Positions 1 through 10,576 of a DNA stretch of 64,000 bases are shown piece by piece. Origin of the DNA: Azolla caroliniana (Eukaryota > Polypodiophyta); the NCBI GenBank assembly GCA_043228905.1, contig JBHGNT010000021.1, positions 8,618,001-8,682,000 on the forward strand, given 5' to 3'. The notes under the pieces were generated by a model. It saw nothing but the letters and a program-made list of their open reading frames with translations, searched no databases and had not been told where the DNA came from. Position 1 is the first letter of the stretch; each line of letters starts with the position of its first letter. A program made the translations under genes and the position numbers.

Positions 1-1919
1 TCTTGAAAATCTTTACTCTTTTTCCCGCAATGGGTACGGCCAACCTTGATCCGTCTAGTTCCGCAAGGTGGTATGTGGCATTATCGTTGGCACTTGTGAC
101 CACATACGGCCCGAACCATCTTCTTGCAAACTTCCTTGCTATACTGTGTTGATTGTCAAGGGTGTTGTCGTAAACCAAAACCCAATCCCCTTCTTCAATC
201 TTCTTGGGACGAAGTCGATGCGTGTTGTCGAACCGAACTTTGTTCTTTACTCGGGTTGCCTTCATCATCTTTCGCGCTTTTTCTAAATCTTCAAGTCTTC
301 TTTCAAGTTGCCTTATCCGCGCCGCTAATAACTCTTCTCGGCTCGTCTCGTTCTCCCACGGTATCGCTACCCATGAGGCGATCGTCCTTTCGATGGGCAT
401 AATCGGCTTTTGTCCATACATAAGCTCCGTCGGCATATACCCTGTCACCGAGCTATGTGTTGTTCTATCGGCCCACAAGGCATAGGGTAATAGTCGTAGC
501 CAATTCCCGACTCGACCGTTGCATGCCCGTATGATGGCTTTAACGATAGGTCCATGCCCTCGCTCGATCTTCCCATTTGCTTCCGGATTGTAGGCAGTCA
601 TGAGGGAGAGCTTCACGCCTAGTCTTTCGAAGAGCTCCGTCGCTTCGTGCGCGTCCAACTCCCCTCGGTCGGCCACTATCTTCCCTACACATCCATATCG
701 GCAAACAACATCTTCAAGTAAAAATTTACAAACGGCTGAAGTCGTCTTATTTGTCAAGGCTCGTCCTTCCACTTGATTTGTCAAGTCTTCCCTTGCGAGC
801 GCTAAGTACTTCATTTGTCCCACTCCCATTGGCATCGAGACCAGATCCACCATCCATTTGAAGTGAATGGTGAGTGGGTATGTCGGCTTTAACTCATCAC
901 GATGACGTATATTTGAATATATTTGGCAAGTTTCACATGTGGACACGAAATGGAGTACATCTTTGTACATGCTTGGCCACCAATACTTCTCCTTCAATTT
1001 TTCGAACGTCGCCCATGTTCCTCTATGACCTGCCTAAGCACTCTCGTGGAATTCGGTCATCAGCGTCTCTTGCTCTTCTTTCTTTACCACCACTCGACGT
1101 GGTATTCCTGTCCTTCTTTTTGGATGTCGCCAAAGGAATCCTCCCTTCAAGAAGTATCGGTAAGCTTTCTTTCGGATTCGTAGGGCCTCCTCCTTTGTTA
1201 ACGAAGCATCTGTCGTCAATGTTCTTAGGAATCTACCGATGAGTAACCATTCTCCTTCGTACTCGTTCTCGTTGAAGGCGTGGAGAGTTTGCGTGTCCTG
1301 GTCTTCCGCCGACAATCGAGCCATCTTGAAGAAGTTGAGGGCGACATCTTCATCTTCCGAAACCATGTTACTTCCATTTGAAAATCTTGCCCTCGACAAC
1401 ATGTCAGCCATGGCGTTCTTCTTCCCTGCGATGTGACGGATCTCTGGGTTTAAAGACTTGATGTAGGCAATCCACCTTAGCATAGCAAGATCTGGGGTCG
1501 CACATCCCGAGACCATTCCGAGAATTGGGAGACAATCTGTCTCTATTATCACTTCTGACCCGATCAGGTAATCTTTGTCCGTCTTCACTACCGACACAAT
1601 ACCCCAAAGTTCCCGTTTGACTTGGGCATATCTTTGTTGCCGTTCGCTGAGAACCTTTGCTCCGAACCGGACGGCATATCGCGCATTATCTTCACCTTCT
1701 TGATTGATGACCCACCCGATTCCGGTTGGGCTCGTATCTACAGTCACGTAAATTGGTTTCCCTTCGGCATAGTCGGCCTTCCTTAGTGCCGGAGCTTCAA
1801 GAAGCAGTTTCTTTAATCTTCGCATCGCCTCTGTGTGCTCGTCTCGCCATTCGAACTTTATTCTTTTCTTTAGTAGTCCATATAACGGTTCGGCGACATG
1901 AGCGTAGTGAGGAATCCAT
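1..1919 (-). pseudogene. gypsy A pol, 3' part: RNase H and integrase
   Basis: The right part (about 1034-1919) encodes the Ty3-type connection (WIPHYAHVAEPLYGLLKK) and RNase H, with TVDTSPTG and ETDCLPILG carrying catalytic acids and an ADMLSRARF end. The left part (1-1033) encodes integrase, with the zinc-finger region, core acids in VDLVSMPMG and ADRGELDA, and the NPEANGK..ERGHG block. It ends in a basic C-terminal region without a chromodomain. A TAG at 1034-1036 interrupts the frame where the intact relative has Ser-Pro-Trp-Ala. The segment is cut at 1919 by the truncated copia LTR. Assignment rests on motif order and on near-continuous similarity to the ORF at 26248-29604. Confidence 0.9.
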
Positions 1920-2408
1920 AAAACCCTAAATGGGAAAAACCACGGGAGTCCTCCAACTCCAACTATCACTATACACAGAGATGTACAATGGTGAAGCTAC
2001 AAGGCAACAACCTTGAGCTCACTGCCTTCGCCACAGGCGGCGGTATTACTCCGAGGCGTCGACCTCTTCCTTTCTCTCTCTCTCTCTCTCTCTCGGCTGC
2101 TCTCACTTTGCTCTCTCTGCTGAAAACAAAAAAAATGAGCAACAACAATAAAACTGTTTGCCCTAAGTCATATTTATACACATATGACTTTCGGGTTATT
2201 TACAAATATAGCCTCAAGGGCCCTTGGCAAACATATTCACAAATATGTCCCCGCATCCGGATCTCTCTCCGGGTACATTCGTCATCCGGCTCCGTAGCCG
2301 GGGTCTTCATCATCCGGCTCCGTAGCCGGGACCGTAACTGTAACCGTAACCGGGATTGCCGTTATTCATCTCCGGACATCCCATCCGGAGGGACCGAAAA
2401 TCCCAACA
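1920..2408 (-). repeat. copia 3' LTR, truncated
   Basis: This matches 6638-7126 base for base at a constant offset of 4718. It starts TGTTGGG at 2408 on the minus strand next to the polypurine tract. It stops abruptly at 1920, so the part equivalent to 6524-6637 (the R/U5 end and the terminal CA) is absent. Confidence 0.95.
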
Positions 2409-2424
2409 AACTCCCCCTTCACTT
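2409..2424 (-). other. copia polypurine tract
   Basis: On the minus strand this reads AGTGAAGGGGGAGTT just before the LTR start. It overlaps the stop codon of the gag-pol ORF. Such tracts prime plus-strand synthesis in LTR retrotransposons. Confidence 0.85.
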
Positions 2425-5400
2425 TGGCATGGGATGTCTCTCCAATCCGATCCTCTTCCGGCATGCTTCCAGCTTGTCAGGTGTAAGTACCTTGGTCAGC
2501 ATATCCGACCCGTTCTCGTCCGTGTGGATCTTCGTCAGCACGAACTCCTTGTCTTCTATCCTTTCCCGGATCCAGTGGTATCTACGTTGGATGTGCTTCG
2601 TCCGGGAGTGATAGGCCGCATTCTTCGCAAGGTGGATGGCACTCTGACTGTCGCAGTAGAGTCTGTACTCCTCCTGCCGGATACCGAGCTCTCTAATGAA
2701 GTCCTTCATCCATATCATTTCCTTGCCGGCTTCAACAGCCGCCATGTACTCCGCCTCCGTGGTTGACAATGCAACCGTCTTCTGCAGCCTCGACTGCCAC
2801 GAAACAGCTCCCCCTGCATACGTCATCACATACCCTGATGTGGACCGGCTGGTATCTGCATCAGCCGACATATCCGAATCGGTAAAGCCGTCGAGTTCGG
2901 GCTTACCGGAGCCGAATCGGAGGCACACGTTTGCCGTGCCCTTCAGGTATCGGAGTATCCACTTGACCGCGTTCCAGTGCTCTTTGCCGGGATTGCTCAT
3001 GTACCGGCTCACCACTCCGACTGCATATCCTATGTCCGGTCTTGTACACACCATTGCGTACATCAAGCTTCCGACGGCAGAGGCATATGGTACTTTCATC
3101 ATGTCCTCCTTCTCAGCCTTTGTCTTGGGGCTTTGCTTGCTGGACAGCTTGCAGTTTGCCGGGAGGGTTGACCCGACCGGTCTTGCTTCCGACATGTTGA
3201 ACCGGTGAAGCACCTTTGTCACGTACTTCTCCTGTGACAACCACAACTGCTTCTTCTTCCGGTCCCGGATGATATGCATCCCTAGTATTTGCCTCGCCGG
3301 ACCCAGGTCCTTCATTGAGAAGGTTCGGTGAAGCGCTTTCTTCAGCATCCGTATCTTGCCCTGGTCCCGTCCGACGATCAACATGTCGTCCACATACAGG
3401 AGGAGTATTAGAAAGTCTCCTCCTTCGAACTTCTTCACAAACACGCAGTGATCGGACTGCGTTTTGTGGTACCCTTCGTTGGTCATGAAAGAGTCGAACT
3501 TCCGGTACCATTGCCGGGGAGCCTGCTTCAGTCCGTAAAGGCTCTTCTTCAACCGGCATACCAGGTGCTCCTTCCCTTTCTTCTCGAATCCTTCCGGTTG
3601 CTGCATGTAGATCTCTTCTTCGAGGTCACCGTGAAGGAATGTCGTCTTCACGTCCATCTGTTCTACCTCGAGGTCCATGCTTGCCGCTATGCTCAGCACC
3701 GTCCGGATGGAGGTCATCTTCACTACCGGGGCAAATATCTCGTCGAAGTCGACGCCCTTCTTCTGCTGGAACCCCTTCACCACGATCCTGGCTTTGTATC
3801 TCGGGGGGTTTTCGACATCTCCCGGTTTCAGCTTGAACACCCACTTGTTTCGAAGTGCCCGCTTTCCTTTCGGCAACTCCACAAGTTCATATGTGTGGTT
3901 CTCATGCAAGGAATCCATCTCCTCCTGCATGGCACTTAACCACCTGCGGCTATGGGTGTCAAGCTTTGCTTCTTCAAGACTCTCCGGCTCCCCCTCGTCG
4001 GTTAGCAGCACGTGCTCTGGTTCCGGAAATCTCCGGGGGGCCCTTCTCTCTCTTAGAGGGTATCTCCGTTCCGGAGCTTCGGTAACCGGCTCCTCCGTTT
4101 CCTCTTCATCCGAATCCATTTCGGGATCGGGGCCGGTTCCGGTATCAGTTTTATCTTCCTCGGCCGGTTCTGTTTCTCCACCGTCTTCGGCCGGATCCTC
4201 GAGTGCTAACCGGTCCCTTGCCGGTCGGGACTGCTCTTCGTAGAGTTGATCCTCACCGGTCGACTTGGAGCTCTTCATCTTCTTCTCCGACTCCCAGTCG
4301 GCGAGTGTCTTGTCCTCCATGAAGATGATATCTCGACTCCTGAATATCTTCTTGTCGACCGGGTCCCATACTCGGTAGCCGAACTCGTCGTCACCGTAAC
4401 CGAGGAATATGCATGGCCGGGTCTTTGGATCTAACTTTCCTCTCCGGTCCTTTGCCACATGCACGTATGCGAGACACCCGAACACCTTCAGATGCCGGTA
4501 GGATACTTCCCTACCGGTCCACACTCTCTGCGGCGTGTCTCCGTCCAAAGGTACTGAGGGTGATCTGTTTATCATGTATGTCGCCGTCGACATTGCCTCA
4601 GCCCAAAACCCCTTGGGTAATTTCGCATGCGCCAGCATACTCCGGACCCTCTCCATTATGGTCCGGTTCATCCTCTCGGCCAGCCCGTTCAGTTCCGGCG
4701 TCTTCGGCACAGTAAACTCGAGCCGGATTCCCTTCGAGCGACAGTACTCTGCGAACTGCCCCCGGTATTCCCCTCCGTTATCCGCTCGTATCGCTTTCAG
4801 CTTCTTACCGGATTCTCTTTCCACTCTCGCGTGGAGTTCTTTGAAGACGGACAATACTTGGTCCTTTGTCTTCAACGGTGCCGTCCACAGCTTCCGGCTA
4901 TGGTCATCTATGAATGTTACGAAGTACTGGGCTCCGCCATGTGACTTCGTTTCTACCTGACACACATCAGTGTGTACCAACTCCAATGGTACATTACGTC
5001 TCGTCGGTGGCCTTGAGTGGAAGGAGGTTCGGTTCTGTTTACCGGCCAGGCAATCGGTGCACTTCTCCAGGTGCACATGCTTCACTGGAATAAGGTTGTC
5101 TTCTGCAAGCCTCTTCATCCCCTTCTCGCTCATGTGACACAGTCTCTTGTGCCACAGCTCACCGGCAGTATCGGCTGCCACGTTCAGCTCCTCCGGACAT
5201 AGCCAGGAATTCATCAGGTACAGTGTATTGACCTTCCGGGCCCGAGCCACTATCAGGCTCCCTTTGCTGAACTTCATGACACCGTTCCGGATGCTACCCG
5301 TGTAGCCTACATCATCTAGCCTCCCGGCCGAGATCAGGTTCAATCGGACCTCCGGAACGTGTCGAACATCCTTCAGCAGCATCTTGCATCCGGTTGATGT

Positions 5401-6492
5401 CATCAGCCACACATCTCCTATGCCGGCAATCCGGCATGTGCCTTCATTTCCCATCCGGACACAGCCGTGCTCACCGGCTGTGTAGGATGAGAAGTATTTC
5501 TTCTCCGGGGTCAGGTGGAACGACGCTCCGGAATCGACCACCCAGGTCATCTCTACACCGGCAAGGTTCAGCTCCCTCTCTTCGGTAATGAGCATTATCT
5601 CTTCTTCACTTGCCGCGAGTGCCGTCGTTCCTTTCCGGTCCTGCCCTCGCTGATCCGGACCTCTCCGGTCCGTGGCTCCCCGGTATGCACCGTTTCTCTC
5701 CGGTGACTTCTTCGAATCGGTGTCGTCGGCTCCGTTGTCCTTTCGGTAATGCCGACAATTCTTCCGGAAGTGCCCCGGCTTCCCACAGTGGAAGCATGTG
5801 GGCCTTCCTCTTGACTGCGACCGGGTCCCCGACTTCTCCCGTCTTTGCGGACTCCGGTTCCATTGTCTTCCCCGATCCGATTCGGTAAGCAGCATCTTCG
5901 GATCGGAAACCGGTTCTTTATCTCTCCGACGCGCTTCTTCGTTCAAAATGCTTGTCTTTACCGTTTGTAGAGACAAGTTATCTTCGGTGCAGGAGGTGCT
6001 GAGAGTCACCACCAAGTTCTCCCAGCTTTCCGGCAATGTACACATCAGAATGATGGCTTGCATTGCATCCTCCAACGGGAACTTGATCGCCGCAAGCTGG
6101 TTCACGAATCCCATGAACGTGCTCACGTGTTCCACCATATTCTCGCCGTCCCGGTACTTGAGGTTCACTATCTTCCTCATCAGGGAGGTCCGGTTCAACG
6201 CATTCTTCCTCTCGTAGAGGCCCGACAGCTTCTTCCACATCTCATATGCGTTGGTGTCGTTCGCCACATGTTGTAGAACGCTTACATCGACATATTGCCG
6301 GATCGTCGCTACGGCTTTCCGGTTCAGGAGCTTCCACTCCGACTCGATTACCCCCTTGGGTATCTCGGCATTGTCGATCGGTTCATACAGGTCTCGGACG
6401 ATGAGAAGGTCTTCCATCTTTATCTTCCAGTCGGCGTAGTTCTGTGAGTTCAACACCATCATGCCCGGAGGCCCACTACCGCCGCCTTCCAT
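2419..6492 (-). CDS. Ty1/copia gag-pol polyprotein (1357 aa)
   Basis: One open frame begins with ATG 17 bp downstream of the PBS. Domains in order: gag with LNSQNYADWK near residue 15; a CCHC knuckle (CFHCGKPGHFRKNC) near 235; aspartic protease DSGASFHLT near 320; the pre-integrase HxxxxH region (LWHKRLCHMS); the integrase core with FIDDHS, RADNGGEY and an ELNGLAERMNRT glutamate block; RT with WVFKLKPG and the catalytic LLYVDDM; and RNase H with DSDMSADAD, STTEAEY and CDSQSAI, ending at HIQRRYHWIRE. All catalytic residues I looked for are present, and the length is typical of single-ORF plant copia elements. The protein may be functional even though the 3' LTR is broken. Confidence 0.96.
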   Translation of the reverse strand: MEGGGSGPPGMMVLNSQNYADWKIKMEDLLIVRDLYEPIDNAEIPKGVIESEWKLLNRKAVATIRQYVDVSVLQHVANDTNAYEMWKKLSGLYERKNALNRTSLMRKIVNLKYRDGENMVEHVSTFMGFVNQLAAIKFPLEDAMQAIILMCTLPESWENLVVTLSTSCTEDNLSLQTVKTSILNEEARRRDKEPVSDPKMLLTESDRGRQWNRSPQRREKSGTRSQSRGRPTCFHCGKPGHFRKNCRHYRKDNGADDTDSKKSPERNGAYRGATDRRGPDQRGQDRKGTTALAASEEEIMLITEERELNLAGVEMTWVVDSGASFHLTPEKKYFSSYTAGEHGCVRMGNEGTCRIAGIGDVWLMTSTGCKMLLKDVRHVPEVRLNLISAGRLDDVGYTGSIRNGVMKFSKGSLIVARARKVNTLYLMNSWLCPEELNVAADTAGELWHKRLCHMSEKGMKRLAEDNLIPVKHVHLEKCTDCLAGKQNRTSFHSRPPTRRNVPLELVHTDVCQVETKSHGGAQYFVTFIDDHSRKLWTAPLKTKDQVLSVFKELHARVERESGKKLKAIRADNGGEYRGQFAEYCRSKGIRLEFTVPKTPELNGLAERMNRTIMERVRSMLAHAKLPKGFWAEAMSTATYMINRSPSVPLDGDTPQRVWTGREVSYRHLKVFGCLAYVHVAKDRRGKLDPKTRPCIFLGYGDDEFGYRVWDPVDKKIFRSRDIIFMEDKTLADWESEKKMKSSKSTGEDQLYEEQSRPARDRLALEDPAEDGGETEPAEEDKTDTGTGPDPEMDSDEEETEEPVTEAPERRYPLRERRAPRRFPEPEHVLLTDEGEPESLEEAKLDTHSRRWLSAMQEEMDSLHENHTYELVELPKGKRALRNKWVFKLKPGDVENPPRYKARIVVKGFQQKKGVDFDEIFAPVVKMTSIRTVLSIAASMDLEVEQMDVKTTFLHGDLEEEIYMQQPEGFEKKGKEHLVCRLKKSLYGLKQAPRQWYRKFDSFMTNEGYHKTQSDHCVFVKKFEGGDFLILLLYVDDMLIVGRDQGKIRMLKKALHRTFSMKDLGPARQILGMHIIRDRKKKQLWLSQEKYVTKVLHRFNMSEARPVGSTLPANCKLSSKQSPKTKAEKEDMMKVPYASAVGSLMYAMVCTRPDIGYAVGVVSRYMSNPGKEHWNAVKWILRYLKGTANVCLRFGSGKPELDGFTDSDMSADADTSRSTSGYVMTYAGGAVSWQSRLQKTVALSTTEAEYMAAVEAGKEMIWMKDFIRELGIRQEEYRLYCDSQSAIHLAKNAAYHSRTKHIQRRYHWIRERIEDKEFVLTKIHTDENGSDMLTKVLTPDKLEACRKRIGLERHPMPK

Positions 6493-6508
6493 TTTCTGTG
6501 TTACCGTC

Positions 6509-6520
6509 GCTCTGATACCA
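6509..6520 (-). other. copia primer binding site (tRNA-iMet type)
   Basis: The minus strand reads TGGTATCAGAGC three bases after the LTR end. This is the standard plant copia PBS, complementary to the 3' end of initiator tRNA-Met. Confidence 0.95.
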
Positions 6521-6523
6521 AAT

Positions 6524-7126
6524 TGTTGAACAACAATGCTCGGCCACCACCAAGTAGTAGTATCGATTCACAGAAAACGGGAAATACAAAATGCACGAAG
6601 ACAATAGAGAGAAGAGTACACAGGATGTTTTACGTGGAAAACCCTAAATGGGAAAAACCACGGGAGTCCTCCAACTCCAACTATCACTATACACAGAGAT
6701 GTACAATGGTGAAGCTACAAGGCAACAACCTTGAGCTCACTGCCTTCGCCACAGGCGGCGGTATTACTCCGAGGCGTCGACCTCTTCCTTTCTCTCTCTC
6801 TCTCTCTCTCTCGGCTGCTCTCACTTTGCTCTCTCTGCTGAAAACAAAAAAAATGAGCAACAACAATAAAACTGTTTGCCCTAAGTCATATTTATACACA
6901 TATGACTTTCGGGTTATTTACAAATATAGCCTCAAGGGCCCTTGGCAAACATATTCACAAATATGTCCCCGCATCCGGATCTCTCTCCGGGTACATTCGT
7001 CATCCGGCTCCGTAGCCGGGGTCTTCATCATCCGGCTCCGTAGCCGGGACCGTAACTGTAACCGTAACCGGGATTGCCGTTATTCATCTCCGGACATCCC
7101 ATCCGGAGGGACCGAAAATCCCAACA
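6524..7126 (-). repeat. copia 5' LTR, 603 bp
   Basis: It starts TGTTGGG (7126) and ends CAACA (6524) on the minus strand. A TATA box (TATAAAT) lies at 6890-6896. U3 carries two copies of a motif with the core CGGCTACGGAGCCGGATGA (7000-7050). A pyrimidine-rich CT run and a poly-A stretch lie in the leader part. The 3' partner is at 1920-2408. Confidence 0.95.
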
Positions 7127-8313
7127 TGAACATCCTTTTATCGGAATATCATCCAAGAATGGCATCGTGATGTCCGGAATGCAATCCTTCAAGACTTTAT
7201 TCATGGCATTCACCATATGAGCCACCGAGTTCGTTGCGCCTTGGGGTAAGGTACACATCCGCACAAGCCCGATCGGAGTCCTCATGGTTGTAATGTCCCG
7301 ACTGTCGATCGCCAATTGGAATTGGTCATATCCGGAGTAGAGATCGCCAATGGAGTAGATGGACCGGCCCGCAAACGCTTTGGCAAATTCGTCCACGCTC
7401 GGACCGATTCCGGCATTTCAAATTGTCACCTTGTTGACGGGTTGAAGATCTTGGATGAATCGCAATGATCCATTCTTCTTCGGCACCGTGGACCACCTAT
7501 TGGAATAAGGAGCATTCGACGGTTCTAGAATTCCCATACTCACCTTCTCCTTTAAGAGCTCGATCAGCTTCGGAAGGTGTGCTCTCGGAACCGGTATCGG
7601 TTTCAAGTTCCAAGGCACATGAGGCACCGTGAAGATCACCATCGGCTCTATAACCTTTGGGTCAGCGCATCCGATTTCTCGTGGGAAGAATGTGAAAGCC
7701 TTCCCATGTCTCTCAAGCATATCGCGAAACATTCGGTCCTCTTCAGGGAGAAGGAAATTCTCCTTTCCAACTCGTAGCTTCCCCTTCGTCTCTTTGGTGA
7801 AGACATGACCTATCTTCTTCGGATCTCTTAAGCTTGGATTGTTAGCGACTTCCTTCATCTTTTGCCAGCTATCTTCCGGTAGCGGAACCGCAACTGGCTT
7901 GATCTTCTTATCCACTGTTTTATATTTCGTGTTGATGTCAGCTTCCTCCATCGAAATGCCACGACGGTATTCATCGATGATAGCGTACATGTTGATGGAG
8001 TTAACCGAAATCATGCATTGGTTGTGAAGATAGCTCAAGTCCACGACGTCCTCGATTTCGCCGATGGTGTCGTTAAATGAGGCTTCTTCCATAATATGAG
8101 TCACGAACTCCCCTTCTTCTATTATGTTCTCTTCTTTCAGCATCTTCTCGAATTCTTGTATCCGGTGCTTGTGCTTCTTGTCGGGTAGTACTAGTTTGCA
8201 TGCGCCACTAGGTGTGACACATGTTGCTTCTCCTTGCAATCCACGCACTCTTCTTTCTTGTGGGGTCTTGTGATTGCTCGGACTATTTGTGCCCCATGCT
8301 TCAATAGTCCGCT
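7127..8313 (-). pseudogene. gypsy A pol, 5' part: reverse transcriptase
   Basis: This continues gypsy A on the right side of the copia insertion. It encodes the RT fingers and palm: PYSNRWSTVPKKNGSLRF, DLYSGYDQF, a TLPQGATNS block in place of the usual MPFGLTNAP, and the catalytic MPFLDDIPIKG. The copia element begins just after IPIKG. A TGA at about 7418 replaces an arginine codon of the relative at 25385-32689 (a CpG-type change). Upstream the frame runs into the gag stop through the conserved U-run junction at about 8314. Confidence 0.9.
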
Positions 8314-10515
8314 CTAAAAATCCGAGGATTCACCTCCGAGACTATCTCGATTCCTTTCATGATTGGCTCGCACCGTTAGGAATTGGACCGATCTTTGGTT
8401 GTCAAGACTCTTTATTCGTGCGAAGGCTGCTCCATTATCAAACACTCTGGTCTCCATCCGAGATGATGTGATATAAGGTTGCCCTAGGATGATAGGATGC
8501 GACGCCGATTCTTGTACGAAGAAGTGTTGATCCATCTCCACATCCCCGATCGTGACTTTGACATTGGGACAAGCTCCGTACAAGTCCTCCGTAGACTTTG
8601 TTGCCGCGCGAATCTTCCATCCGTGGTTTGTATTGATTGGCCATCTTCCCCTTTTGTAGAAGTCGATTGACATGAGGTTGATCTCCGAGCCGTGGTCGAT
8701 CAAGGCTACGACGGTCTCTTTCTTCTCCCCGATCTTCACCGGCGTCTCCGTTGTCGCTCGTGCCCAATGAGGTCGAGTGTAGTGGCTGTCCACCATATCT
8801 TCATCGATTTCGTCTCTTGCCATCGTTATGGCATTCGTTTTTGCTTTTTGCGGCTTCTCTTCTTCCTCGTCCGATTGTTGTCTCTTTCTCTTTACAAGGT
8901 CCACGATCGTGTCATGGAACTCCTTCTTCGTAATGCCAAGCAATTCCCTCAAGGACAAAGTTACGTGGCTATCAAGAACTCGTTCTTCGAGAATCTTCTT
9001 TAGGTCCGTCGTCTGCTCTATGTCCGACCTTAGCTTATAGGTAGGTATAGTCCTTGTCCTCCGAGTGGGGTCTTCGACACCAACCTTCACGGGCCGAACC
9101 GTTTCTTCAACTCGTATGCTTGGCTCCCCTTTTCGGCTTGATTCTCGTTCCTCCGTTTGTAAAGGTCGACTCGTCTCCGTATCGTCCTTCTTTTTCGCGT
9201 TCCTTGTTTCATGTCTTTTTGATGGGCCTTGCTCTTCTATTCTCTTTCTCTTTTCTTCGACGAACACCTCGTGGTTGTCGCACATCACCTCTGCGAGTAT
9301 GGTGTTGTCGTCCACCGGATCCGACCACCCGGTTATGCTTTGCACGTTTCGGTCCGCAAGCTCTACCTCGTTCGATGTGACTTTTCCCTTCTTCTCATAT
9401 TCGAGAACGGAAGTCCAAAACTTTGCTCCCGCTCTAGCAGCTTCAGTCTTGTCTTTCCCGACTCTTATTCCGGCCGACGCAGCATAGTGCATCGCATCCA
9501 CATGAGTCGCATCAGCATCCTCCATAGATTTCTTCATTCCTCCTCTTCCAAAATTCACCCGTAGGGGTCTTCTAGTCTCGCTTGAGCAGATCATGTTGTC
9601 CTCTATGTATACGATATTTTGTTGAATCGCCTCTCGAAGGCTCGCACAATCCCTTCTCATGTGGTCCATGCTATCGCACCACACGCATCTAAAGGGTTCT
9701 TTTCCTTTAGGGCCCCGACGATTCATGTTGGCTAGCGTGACCTTCTCGAACTTCTTCGCTAGCTCTTCGATGATGTCGTCATCAATCTTCTTTTCTTCCA
9801 CGTTACTTTGTCTCAGCGGCTCAGCTACTTTCGGCGGTCTTGCTTTCTCCGTGGTAGTCGGTCCCGTCATGTTGGTGTCATCAACCCATTGGCGACGCTT
9901 GTCGAGCCTATTGCATGCCCGCTTCACCGCGATCCAGTCCGCTACGAGCCCATTTGCTTGGGTATCATCTTCGAGAAGAGTCCCCAACTCCCGTCTATCC
10001 TTTATGTCCACGGCCTTCAAGAAGTACAAAGTCTTGTCCTCTTCAAGCAACACTTGGTCCGTATTGGGGAGACGACTAAACATCTGGTCGAATTCGTCGT
10101 ACACCCTCGAGACGCTCTTCTTATTCTTCTTCTCTATCCACTTCATCAGGGCATGTCGAGTCATCCTCTTTGAGTCTTCAGTCACGAACTCCGCTAGTAT
10201 CGTTTTCTCGAACTCGGTCCATGTTGTCTTACCTTCTTGAAGCTCGAGGACGCGTCTTTGGATGTTGTTGGCGACAACTCTCTTGAAGCTTGCGATTTGA
10301 CGTGCCTCGGACACGTCCCTCTGATTCATCTCCCTTCTATATGCATCAAGGAACTTCATAACGTTCCTTCCATCGAATTGGCCCTCGAGCTCTACGACAC
10401 GATCGACAACCTTCTCCACGCTCGCGTCGTTGTCCCGAGATCTCATCATTTGCTCGACGATTAGCATCATCCTTTCGAGCTCTCCTGCTTGGTTGCTTGA
10501 GGACGCCATCTCCAA
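8314..10515 (-). CDS. gypsy A gag-protease (733 aa)
   Basis: The open frame starts at ATG 36 bp after the primer-site-like sequence. It holds a gag capsid-like region (QFDGRNVMKFLDAYRREM), a zinc knuckle of form CX2CX4HX4C (CVWCDSMDHMRRDC, about residue 280), a charged linker, and a retropepsin-like domain near residue 610 with LIDHGSEINLMS. The usual D-(S/T)-G triad is D-H-G here. The same substitution occurs in the two relatives at 29727-31853 and 62051-63464, so it is a property of this clade rather than decay. The frame ends GATTTTTAG, and pol lies in the -1 frame. Confidence 0.9.
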   Translation of the reverse strand: MEMASSSNQAGELERMMLIVEQMMRSRDNDASVEKVVDRVVELEGQFDGRNVMKFLDAYRREMNQRDVSEARQIASFKRVVANNIQRRVLELQEGKTTWTEFEKTILAEFVTEDSKRMTRHALMKWIEKKNKKSVSRVYDEFDQMFSRLPNTDQVLLEEDKTLYFLKAVDIKDRRELGTLLEDDTQANGLVADWIAVKRACNRLDKRRQWVDDTNMTGPTTTEKARPPKVAEPLRQSNVEEKKIDDDIIEELAKKFEKVTLANMNRRGPKGKEPFRCVWCDSMDHMRRDCASLREAIQQNIVYIEDNMICSSETRRPLRVNFGRGGMKKSMEDADATHVDAMHYAASAGIRVGKDKTEAARAGAKFWTSVLEYEKKGKVTSNEVELADRNVQSITGWSDPVDDNTILAEVMCDNHEVFVEEKRKRIEEQGPSKRHETRNAKKKDDTETSRPLQTEERESSRKGEPSIRVEETVRPVKVGVEDPTRRTRTIPTYKLRSDIEQTTDLKKILEERVLDSHVTLSLRELLGITKKEFHDTIVDLVKRKRQQSDEEEEKPQKAKTNAITMARDEIDEDMVDSHYTRPHWARATTETPVKIGEKKETVVALIDHGSEINLMSIDFYKRGRWPINTNHGWKIRAATKSTEDLYGACPNVKVTIGDVEMDQHFFVQESASHPIILGQPYITSSRMETRVFDNGAAFARIKSLDNQRSVQFLTVRANHERNRDSLGGESSDF

Positions 10516-10550
10516 GTATTAATCTCGACTTGATCCTTCCTACCACCTCT

Positions 10551-10568
10551 TTCACGTCGGGTTCACCA
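10551..10568 (-). other. primer-binding-site-like sequence of gypsy A
   Basis: The minus strand reads TGGTGAACCCGACGTGAA eight bases after the LTR end. The identical 18-mer follows the 5' LTRs at 31876-31893 and 34118-34135. It starts TGG as tRNA-complementary sites do, but I cannot name the primer tRNA. Confidence 0.8.
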
Positions 10569-10576
10569 CTTTATTA

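Larger units (their letters stand above)
1920..7126 (-). mobile_element. Ty1/copia element, young, 3' LTR truncated
   Basis: A copia element lies inside gypsy A in the same orientation. It has a full 603-bp 5' LTR (6524-7126), a PBS (6509-6520), one uninterrupted 1357-codon gag-pol ORF, a polypurine tract and a 489-bp 3' LTR. The 3' LTR lacks its last 114 bp. The two LTRs show no difference that I can see over the 489 bp shared, so the insertion is recent. Host gypsy sequence is missing beside the truncated 3' LTR, so no target-site duplication can be confirmed. Confidence 0.96.
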
